A stretch of DNA of 6,043 bases, from contig JBEVMS010000005.1 of the NCBI GenBank assembly GCA_040508515.1, positions 1-6,043 of the forward strand, written 5' to 3'. Position 1 is the first letter of the stretch; each line of letters begins with the position of its first letter. The notes beneath the pieces are model-generated. The model ran no database searches, had not been told where the DNA came from, and saw nothing but the letters and a program-made list of their open reading frames with translations. This DNA comes from JBEVMS01 sp040508515. GTDB taxonomy: Bacteria > Pseudomonadota > Gammaproteobacteria > Xanthomonadales > Rhodanobacteraceae. Below are positions 1-5,000 of this stretch, piece after piece. Both the position numbers and the translations under genes were made by a program.

Positions 1-2
1 CA

Positions 3-806
3 GCGCGTCCTTTGAGTCTGGTCACCGGCGCCTCCGCCGGCATTGGGGCGGCCTTCGCGCAGGCACTGGCCGCGCGCGGTCACGATCTGGTGCTCACCGC
101 GCGACGCGCCGATCGACTGCAAGCGCTCGCCGCACAACTGCAGGAACGTCATCGCAACACGGTAACCGTGATGCCATGCGATCTAGCCGAACCCGGCGCG
201 GCGCATGCGCTGCACGAGGCGATCGCTCAGCGTGGGCTGGCCGTCGATTGGCTGATCAATAATGCCGGTTACGGCGTGCCGGGCACTTTCGAGGCGAGCG
301 GTTGGCCGGTGCATGCGGATTTTTTGCGTGTGCTGGTGGAAGCGCCGACCGAGCTGGCGTGGCGCCTGCTGCCGGGTATGCGTCAGCGCGGTTACGGCCG
401 CATCATCAACGTAGCTTCATTGGCCGGGCATGCTCCCGGCTCGGTGGGCCATACGCTGTATGCGGCAAGCAAGGCCTACCTCATCAAGTTCTCGCAGTCA
501 TTGGCGCTGGAAAACATGGGGCGCGGGGTCAACGTCTGCGCGCTGTGCCCGGGCTTCACCCGCTCGGAATTTCACGACGTCACCGGTACCCGCGACTTGA
601 TGAACAAGCTGCCTGGGTTTATGTGGCAGAGCGCCGAAGCGGTGGTCGCCGAGGGCATTGCTGCGGTCGAGGCGGGCAAGCCGGTGCACGTCACCGGTCG
701 CATCAATCGAACACTCAAGACGCTGGTTGCGTTGATGCCAGATCGGTTGTCGCTTTGGCTATCGGCACGCGGATCGCGCCGTTACCGGCATTTGGACGCC
801 GAGTAG
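3..806 (+). CDS. SDR-family NAD(P)-dependent oxidoreductase (5' partial)
   Basis: Classical short-chain dehydrogenase/reductase, closest in feel to the DltE/YdfG-like group (COG0300); a soluble cytoplasmic carbonyl/hydroxyl oxidoreductase whose substrate cannot be told. Counting from the TTG at 12, the Rossmann glycine motif TGASAGIG is at residues 5-12, the basic pair ARR at 30-32 after the second strand suggests NADP(H), CDL at 56-58 fits the adenine-binding Asp, NNAG is at 83-86, and the catalytic Ser136 and Tyr150-x-x-x-Lys154 (YAASK) are present. The helix position that normally carries the tetrad Asn reads Leu108 (FLRVLVEAP). The frame is open to the window edge (Ala-Arg-Pro-Leu precede), and only four residues would lie before the glycine motif if TTG were the start, so the true start is most likely just outside the window. 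The gene ends with TAG at 804-806 and converges on the oxygenase gene. Family assignment is firm; function is not. Confidence 0.93.
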   Translation, partial: ARPLSLVTGASAGIGAAFAQALAARGHDLVLTARRADRLQALAAQLQERHRNTVTVMPCDLAEPGAAHALHEAIAQRGLAVDWLINNAGYGVPGTFEASGWPVHADFLRVLVEAPTELAWRLLPGMRQRGYGRIINVASLAGHAPGSVGHTLYAASKAYLIKFSQSLALENMGRGVNVCALCPGFTRSEFHDVTGTRDLMNKLPGFMWQSAEAVVAEGIAAVEAGKPVHVTGRINRTLKTLVALMPDRLSLWLSARGSRRYRHLDAE

Positions 807-815
807 TTGGCGTCC
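794..815 (+). terminator. Stop-spanning stem-loop at the 3' end of the SDR gene
   Basis: A perfect 7-bp inverted repeat, GGACGCC (794-800) and GGCGTCC (809-815), encloses an 8-nt loop that contains the TAG stop of the SDR gene. The stem is 6/7 G-C. No T-run follows, so it is not a canonical intrinsic terminator on either strand; it could mark or protect the 3' end of the transcript. The structure is seen directly; the role is inferred. Confidence 0.3.
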
Positions 816-844
816 GTCCCTCGCATGGATCAAGGAGGCGCCTG

Positions 845-943
845 ATGCTTTGCAGGGTTACCACCCGCAAACGACCCGCCGAAGCGAGCCGTCTGCACCT
901 CAAGCCTCGGTGTCGTCCAAACGATGAGATCAGATCAGCTTGA
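845..943 (+). CDS. Possible small basic protein, 32 aa (hypothetical)
   Basis: A short frame in the gap between the convergent SDR and oxygenase genes, starting at ATG 845-847 and ending at TGA 941-943. It is preceded by a full AAGGAGG Shine-Dalgarno (832-838) with a 6-nt spacer, better than that of any other start in the window. The product would be Arg-rich (7 Arg, 2 Lys against 3 acidic residues), with two Cys (3, 23) and no clear transmembrane segment. I recognise no family. A 6-codon frame (ATG 825, TGA 843-845) stops in a TGATG overlap with this start. Its last codons overlap the 3' end of the oxygenase gene in antisense. GC-rich DNA yields such frames by chance, so the ribosome site is the only positive evidence. 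Confidence 0.2.
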   Translation: MLCRVTTRKRPAEASRLHLKPRCRPNDEIRSA

Positions 944-947
944 TCTC
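926..947 (-). terminator. Stop-spanning stem-loop at the 3' end of the oxygenase gene
   Basis: Read on the minus strand, GAGATCA (947-941) pairs with TGATCTC (932-926) to make a 7-bp stem with an 8-nt loop; the TGA stop is the first three bases of the 3' arm. Because TGATCT occurs twice, an alternative tighter hairpin AGATCA-agc-TGATCT (946-932) is also possible. Only a weak TTT follows downstream, so intrinsic termination is doubtful. The inverted repeat is seen; its role as an end signal is inferred from its place between convergent genes. Confidence 0.28.
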
Positions 948-1865
948 GCGCAGGCGCTGCAGCAGATATTCGTGCGAGGTGATCGAGCTGTCGTAGCGGC
1001 TGGGATTTTCCGGCGTAATCGTCTCGGCCACCGGGTCCAGCACCACATCCGGATTGGGATGCAGGAAGAACGGCACCGAATAGCGCGGCTTGCGCGCGTT
1101 GTCGTTGGCCGGGTTGACCACACGATGACTGGTCGAGGGATACACGTGGTTAGTCAGGCGTTGCAACATGTCGCCGATATTCACCACGATGGCATCGCCC
1201 TGGGTGGTGATCGGCAGCCACTCGCCTTCGCGAGTCAGTACTTCCAGCCCTTCGGCGCTGGCGCCCACCAGCAGGGTGATGAAGTTGATGTCTTCATGCG
1301 CGCCGGCGCGCACGTTGGGAATATTGCCCTCGGTGATCGGCGGGTAGTGGATCGGGCGCAGGATGGAATTGCCAAGATTGGTTTTGTCCTCGAAGTAATG
1401 CTCGGGCAGGCCAATGTGCAGCGCCAGCGCCTTCAGCACGCGGCTGCCGAGTTGGTCCAACGCCTGATACAAGCCGTAGCCGTACTGCTTGAAATCGGCC
1501 ACTTCGGCTGGCCACAAATTGGGCGGCATCACCTCGGCGAATTTGGAGTCGCGCGGAATTTCCCGACCGACGTGCCAGAACTCTTTGAGGTCCGGATACT
1601 TCGAATCCTTGGCCGTTTCCACTTTGAGTGGCGTATAGCCACGCGCGCCACCGGAACCGGGCACGTGATACGCCATTTTGATTTCGGTGGGCAGTGCAAA
1701 GAAGCGCTCAAAGGCGTCGTAGGCGCCGTCGATCAACACGCGATCGATGCCGTGACCGCTGATGCAGCAAAAACCAAATTCGCGATAAGCGGCGCCCAAC
1801 TCGGCCACGAAAGCGTCGCGGTCGGTGTCATAGCGACGGATGTCCAGCGTCGGAACGTTCTTCAT
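930..1865 (-). CDS. Isopenicillin N synthase-like Fe(II)/2-oxoglutarate-type oxygenase
   Basis: A complete 311-aa member of the IPNS-like non-haem iron oxygenases (COG3491 type), cytoplasmic. The N-terminal DIOX_N-like domain spans about residues 3-110, and the double-stranded beta-helix (2OG-Fe(II)) domain about 165-275. The iron-binding facial triad is intact: His190-x-Asp192 (AHED) and His247 (STSHRV). Arg261-x-Ser263 (RYSVPFF) fits the 2-oxoglutarate carboxylate-binding RxS motif, so a 2OG-dependent reaction is likely, though IPNS itself also carries this motif without using 2OG. The substrate is unknown, and there is no NRPS or beta-lactam gene nearby to suggest antibiotic synthesis. ATG at 1863-1865 is preceded by CTGGAAG (1877-1871) at a usable distance. 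The gene lies 108 bp behind glmM on the same strand and converges with the SDR gene. Family call is strong; any specific name would be guesswork. Confidence 0.93.
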   Translation of the reverse strand: MKNVPTLDIRRYDTDRDAFVAELGAAYREFGFCCISGHGIDRVLIDGAYDAFERFFALPTEIKMAYHVPGSGGARGYTPLKVETAKDSKYPDLKEFWHVGREIPRDSKFAEVMPPNLWPAEVADFKQYGYGLYQALDQLGSRVLKALALHIGLPEHYFEDKTNLGNSILRPIHYPPITEGNIPNVRAGAHEDINFITLLVGASAEGLEVLTREGEWLPITTQGDAIVVNIGDMLQRLTNHVYPSTSHRVVNPANDNARKPRYSVPFFLHPNPDVVLDPVAETITPENPSRYDSSITSHEYLLQRLREIKLI

Positions 1866-1973
1866 TGAGTCTTCCAGGTGGGCGTGCGGTCGATGATTTT
1901 TCCGCCACCGCAGGGGCGGGCACGTCGGGCCAATCCTTGGCGACCTGGGTAGGAAGAAGCCTTCGTTACCGGT
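1866..1973 (-). other. Intergenic gap glmM-oxygenase with a stem-loop
   Basis: This 108-bp spacer separates glmM from the downstream oxygenase gene. It contains an interrupted inverted repeat at 1924-1944: GCCAA/TTGGC around a 3-nt loop, extended by GTC/GAC across a 2-nt bulge, giving 8 pairs. No T-run follows on the minus strand, so this could be a weak attenuator or a processing site, not a standard terminator. I see no convincing -35/-10 pair for a separate oxygenase promoter. The ribosome site of the oxygenase is at 1871-1877. Confidence 0.35.
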
Positions 1974-3326
1974 TCACGAGCGTTCGGCTGCGGATTTTAC
2001 GACGTCCGCCAGTTGCGTCGCCAACTGTTTTACCTCTTCAGCGTTGGCCGCCTCCACCGTGACGCGCACCAGCGGCTCGGTGCCCGACGCACGCAGCACG
2101 ACGCGTCCCCGCCCTTTCAACGTCTGCTCCACATGCGCCAAAGCCTGCCGCACCGCGTCGCTGTCCAATGCCTCGCGCGCGCCTTCGGTACGCACATTGA
2201 GCATCACTTGCGGCAACTTCAGCAGGCCGCGCCTTGCGCTGGCCAGATCCTCGCCACTGCTGCGCAGCGCCTCGATCACCGCCAGCGCGGCAACGATGCC
2301 ATCACCGGTGGTGGCGCGATCCAGGCACAGAATGTGTCCGGAGGTTTCACCCCCCAGCACACCGGCATGCTCCTTAAGTTGCTGCAACACGTAGCGGTCG
2401 CCGACATTGGCGCGGATCAACGGCACGCCCAGCTCACCGAGCGCCAGTTGCAGGCCGTAGTTGCTCATTGCGGTGCCGACCACCGGCCCTTGCAGCAAGC
2501 CCTGCGCGTGCCAGGCGCGCGCCAGCACGTAGAGAATGTCGTCGCCATCGGCCAGCATGCCGTGGCGATCCACCAGTTGCAGCCGATCGCCGTCGCCGTC
2601 GAAAGCGATACCGAGGTCGGCGCCTTGCGCCAACACCTCGTGCTGCAACGCTTCCGGGTGGGTCGAGCCGACCTTGCGATTGATGTTGAAGCCGTCGGGC
2701 TTGTCGCCGATGCAAACTACTTCGGCACCAAGCTCACTGAACACTTTGGGCGCGACTTGATAGGTGGCGCCGTTGGCGCAATCGAGCACGATGCGCATGC
2801 CGCTCAGGCTGAAATCCTCCGCCACGGTGGACTTGCAAAACTCCGTGTAGCGAGTGACCGCGTCGTCAACCCGGCGTGCCTTGCCCAGTTTTTCCGAGGG
2901 CACGGTGATGAACGCGCCGTCGACTTCCGCTTCGATCGCTTCCTCGATCGCGTCGGAGAGCTTCTCGCCATTGGCGGAGAAAAACTTGATGCCGTTGTCG
3001 TGGTGCGGATTGTGCGAGGCGCTGATCACGATGCCGGCCTCCGCGCGCAAGGAGCGGGTCAGATAGGCCACCGCGGGGGTCGGCATCGGACCGAGCAGGC
3101 GCACGTCGACGCCGGCGGCGACCAGGCCGGCCTCCAGCGCCGACTCAAACATGTAGCCGGAAACGCGCGTGTCCTTGCCGATCAGTACACCCCGCCGCGC
3201 CTGCCCGTGAGTGGTCAACACCGCGCCCAGCGCACGCCCCAGGCGCAGCATGAATTCGGCATTGATCGGCCACTGACCGACCATGCCACGGATGCCGTCG
3301 GTTCCAAAATATTTGCGCTCGCTCAT
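1974..3326 (-). CDS. glmM: Phosphoglucosamine mutase GlmM
   Basis: Converts glucosamine-6-phosphate to glucosamine-1-phosphate, the step before GlmU in UDP-GlcNAc synthesis for peptidoglycan and LPS; cytoplasmic. The 450-aa product has the usual length and the four-domain alpha-D-phosphohexomutase layout. Visible motifs are the N-terminal KYFGTDGIRG (5-14), the phosphoserine loop ISASHNP with Ser104 (E. coli Ser102), the Mg-binding DGDGD loop with Asp243, Asp245 and Asp247, the sugar-binding GGETSGH (325-331) and the phosphate-binding RASGTEP (412-418). The frame is open 48 codons further upstream, but ATG at 3324-3326 is chosen because the family begins at MSERKYFGTDG and AAGGA (3338-3334) lies 7 nt before it; the upstream extension would run into folP. 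It follows folP by 49 bp. As in other GlmM proteins, activity requires phosphorylation of the active-site Ser. Nothing is missing or odd in the catalytic residues. Confidence 0.99.
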   Translation of the reverse strand: MSERKYFGTDGIRGMVGQWPINAEFMLRLGRALGAVLTTHGQARRGVLIGKDTRVSGYMFESALEAGLVAAGVDVRLLGPMPTPAVAYLTRSLRAEAGIVISASHNPHHDNGIKFFSANGEKLSDAIEEAIEAEVDGAFITVPSEKLGKARRVDDAVTRYTEFCKSTVAEDFSLSGMRIVLDCANGATYQVAPKVFSELGAEVVCIGDKPDGFNINRKVGSTHPEALQHEVLAQGADLGIAFDGDGDRLQLVDRHGMLADGDDILYVLARAWHAQGLLQGPVVGTAMSNYGLQLALGELGVPLIRANVGDRYVLQQLKEHAGVLGGETSGHILCLDRATTGDGIVAALAVIEALRSSGEDLASARRGLLKLPQVMLNVRTEGAREALDSDAVRQALAHVEQTLKGRGRVVLRASGTEPLVRVTVEAANAEEVKQLATQLADVVKSAAERS

Positions 3327-3375
3327 TAGCTCTTCCTTAAAGCGGACCGTGGCGGATGCCGGCGGTCGGTCGCGA
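3327..3375 (-). other. folP-glmM intergenic stem-loop and glmM ribosome site
   Basis: The 49-bp gap between folP and glmM holds an inverted repeat GACCG (3345-3349)/CGGTC (3363-3367) with an inner GGC/GCC stem around a 4-nt loop. It is followed on the minus strand by the glmM ribosome site AAGGA (3338-3334). There is no T-run beyond a TTT, so transcription probably continues into glmM. A role in RNA processing or in setting the folP:glmM ratio is conceivable but not shown. Confidence 0.25.
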
Positions 3376-4284
3376 TTATTCGTCGTCGGGCCAACGTGGC
3401 ATGGATGGCGCCTTGGCTGTCGTCGGCGCACGATCCCCCACGTGCACCGCCTGCCACACCGCCAGCGCATCGACAGTGACGGCTACATCATGCACACGCA
3501 CCAGTCGCGCGCCACGCTGCACTGCGATCAGCGCCGCCGCGGCGGAACCGGCCGCCCGTTGCTCGGGCTGTTGGCGTCCGGTGATGGTGCCGATCATCGA
3601 CTTGCGCGACAACCCGACATATACCCCACTGCCCAGGCTGGCGAAACGTTCCAGCGCGCGCAGCAGTTCCAGATTGTGTTCCAGGTTTTTGCCGAAGCCG
3701 AACCCTGGATCGACCATCACCTTACGCCGGTCGATGCCAGCCAGTTCGCAGGCGAACAGGCGATCGGTGAGAAAACGATGCACCTCGCCGACCACATCGT
3801 CGTACTGCGGGTCGACCTGCATATCGCGCGGTTCCCCTTGCATATGCATCAGGCAAACCGGCACACCCAATTCGGCCGCCGCCTCCAACGCACCGTCGCG
3901 ACGCAGTGCGTAGACGTCGTTGATCATGCCGGCGCCGGCGGCCACCGCCGCACGCATCACCTCCGGCTTGGAGGTGTCGATCGCCAATGGCAGCTGGGTC
4001 TGTGCGCGCAATTGCTCGATCACCGGCATCACGCGGCGCAGTTCTTCCTGCACCGACACCTCGGCGGCGCCAGGACGCGTCGACTCGCCGCCGATATCGA
4101 GCATGTCGGCGCCCTGCTCGGCCAACGCCAAGCCATGCGCCACCGCCGCCTCGACGCTGGCGTAGGCGCCGCCGTCGGAGAACGAATCAGGGGTGAGGTT
4201 CAAGATGCCGACCACCCGTGGGCGGTCCAGCACCAGCGGACGGCCCGCACAATCGAGCACGGTAGCGAACGGATCGATGGACAT
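3376..4284 (-). CDS. folP: Dihydropteroate synthase FolP
   Basis: Joins p-aminobenzoate to 6-hydroxymethyl-7,8-dihydropterin diphosphate to give dihydropteroate in folate synthesis; the sulfonamide target; cytoplasmic. The 302-aa TIM-barrel protein shows GILNLTPDSFSDGG (26-39), DIGGESTRPG (63-72), IDTSKP (102-107), NDVYALR (122-128), DPGFGFGK (192-199), GLSRKS (224-229) and RVHD (263-266). The residues matching E. coli Asn22, Asp96, Asn115, Asp185, Lys221, Arg255 and His257 are Asn29, Asp103, Asn122, Asp192, Lys228, Arg263 and His265, all kept. Phe35 and Pro71, at positions where sulfonamide-resistance changes occur in E. coli (Phe28, Pro64), are wild type. A polar tail of about 20 residues makes it slightly longer than the E. 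coli enzyme. ATG at 4282-4284 has GAGGA (4295-4291) 6 nt upstream. It sits 63 bp after orn and 49 bp before glmM, suggesting one operon. Confidence 0.99.
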   Translation of the reverse strand: MSIDPFATVLDCAGRPLVLDRPRVVGILNLTPDSFSDGGAYASVEAAVAHGLALAEQGADMLDIGGESTRPGAAEVSVQEELRRVMPVIEQLRAQTQLPLAIDTSKPEVMRAAVAAGAGMINDVYALRRDGALEAAAELGVPVCLMHMQGEPRDMQVDPQYDDVVGEVHRFLTDRLFACELAGIDRRKVMVDPGFGFGKNLEHNLELLRALERFASLGSGVYVGLSRKSMIGTITGRQQPEQRAAGSAAAALIAVQRGARLVRVHDVAVTVDALAVWQAVHVGDRAPTTAKAPSMPRWPDDE

Positions 4285-4347
4285 GCGCGTTCCTCAGCGT
4301 CAGGCGATGGCGAGCGACGTGCTGGCGGCGCTGGCCGCCGCGGCGCC
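4285..4347 (-). other. orn-folP gap with GC-rich hairpin
   Basis: Just after the orn stop, the minus strand reads GGCGGC-cagc-GCCGCC (4339-4324), a perfect all-GC 6-bp stem with a 4-nt loop. No T-run follows, so it should not act as an intrinsic terminator; a 3'-end stabiliser or processing point inside the operon is possible. The orn frame also stays open past its TGA for 15 Ala/Ser-rich codons to a second TGA at 4302-4300. The folP ribosome site is at 4291-4295. Confidence 0.35.
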
Positions 4348-4914
4348 TCAGGTCGGGTCGATGCCGGCCAGCAAGCCCATGTGATTGCGGTAGTAGCTCA
4401 GTTCCTCGATCGAATCGCGGATGTCCGACAGCGCGGTATGCGCCGATTCCTTGCTGAAACCGCGCGCCACTTGCGGCGCCCAGCGACGGGCCAATTCCTT
4501 CAAGGTGGACACATCGAGATTGCGATAGTGGAAGTGGCGCTCCAGCCGCGGCATCTGCCGGTGCATGAAGCGCCGGTCCTGGCAGATCGAGTTGCCGCAC
4601 ATCGGCGACTTGCCGGCGGGCACCCACTTGCGCAGAAAGGCCAGCGTGGCCTGTTCGGCCTCGGCATGGTCGGTCGAGGAATTGAGCACCTGCTGCCACA
4701 GACCGGAGCGGTGGTGCTGATTACGGTTCCAGCTGTCCATCGCTTCGAGCCGGTCGATCTCGTGGCGAATCGCGAACACCGGCCCCTCGGCCAGGACGTT
4801 CAATTGCTTGTCGGTGACGATAGTGGCGATTTCCAGGATGGAATCGGCGTCCGTGTCGAGGCCGGTCATCTCCAGATCGATCCAGATCAGATTGTCGTCG
4901 TGGGCTTGGCTCAT
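4348..4914 (-). CDS. orn: Oligoribonuclease Orn
   Basis: A 3'-5' exoribonuclease of the DEDDh (DnaQ-like) superfamily that degrades 2-5-nt RNA fragments to mononucleotides; in gammaproteobacteria it also clears pGpG formed from c-di-GMP. It works as a cytoplasmic homodimer. The 188-aa product has Asp13 and Glu15 in WIDLEMTGLD (11-20), Asp113 in NSICQDRRF (108-116), and His159 with Asp164 in AHTALSD (158-164), matching E. coli Asp12, Glu14, Asp112, His158 and Asp163. Length is close to the 181 aa of E. coli. ATG at 4912-4914 is chosen because it places the first motif correctly and has AGGAGG (4924-4919) just upstream, with a rather short 4-nt spacer. It is probably the first gene of the orn-folP-glmM unit: the MFS gene upstream ends 86 bp before it, and a candidate promoter lies between. 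Confidence 0.99.
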   Translation of the reverse strand: MSQAHDDNLIWIDLEMTGLDTDADSILEIATIVTDKQLNVLAEGPVFAIRHEIDRLEAMDSWNRNQHHRSGLWQQVLNSSTDHAEAEQATLAFLRKWVPAGKSPMCGNSICQDRRFMHRQMPRLERHFHYRNLDVSTLKELARRWAPQVARGFSKESAHTALSDIRDSIEELSYYRNHMGLLAGIDPT

Positions 4915-4935
4915 GCGTCCTCCTGGCAGCGACGC

Positions 4936-4965
4936 AGTCTAGCAGTAGCCGCGTGTTCGACGAAC
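4936..4965 (-). promoter_or_regulatory. Candidate orn promoter with overlapping palindrome
   Basis: On the minus strand TGCTAGACT (4944-4936) fits an extended -10 element (TGn plus TAGACT, 4/6 to TATAAT); the start point would be near 4929, leaving about 15 nt of leader that holds the AGGAGG ribosome site. The -35 hexamer at 17-nt spacing (TTCGTC) is poor, as expected for an extended -10 promoter. A perfect 11-bp palindrome GTTCG-A-CGAAC (4955-4965) lies 13-23 bp upstream of the -10, over the -35 region, where an operator could sit. All of this is inferred from sequence match alone. Confidence 0.3.
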
Positions 4966-5000
4966 GCTACAGGGTAAAAGCCGTTTCGGTTGAATCTGAC

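Noticed and set aside
12..14. TTG as the start of the SDR gene
   Set aside because: It leaves only four residues before the glycine motif, and the frame is open to the window edge; an upstream start outside the window is more likely.
302..943. A 213-codon plus-strand frame in another phase of the SDR gene
   Set aside because: It overlaps the SDR gene with no domain; only its last 32 codons, which have their own strong ribosome site, are kept as a weak candidate.
1897..1919. T-run next to a CCGCC/GGCGG inverted repeat as a terminator of glmM
   Set aside because: The T-run precedes the repeat on the plus strand and reads as A on the minus strand after the repeat, so the order is wrong for termination in either direction.
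2013..3329. A 438-codon plus-strand frame antisense to glmM, and a 314-codon one (924-1868) antisense to the oxygenase
   Set aside because: Both mirror well-supported genes and show shadow-type composition with no motif or fitting ribosome site.
3327..3470. Upstream extension of glmM by 48 codons
   Set aside because: It would overlap the folP 3' end, has Arg/Pro-rich non-family sequence, and the internal ATG at 3326 has both a ribosome site and the conserved family N-terminus.
3283..4977. A 564-codon open frame on the plus strand antisense to folP and orn
   Set aside because: The opposite strand holds two textbook enzymes with every catalytic residue. The antisense frame is His/Arg/Gln/Ala-rich, has no recognisable domain, and is the expected product of GC-biased third positions.
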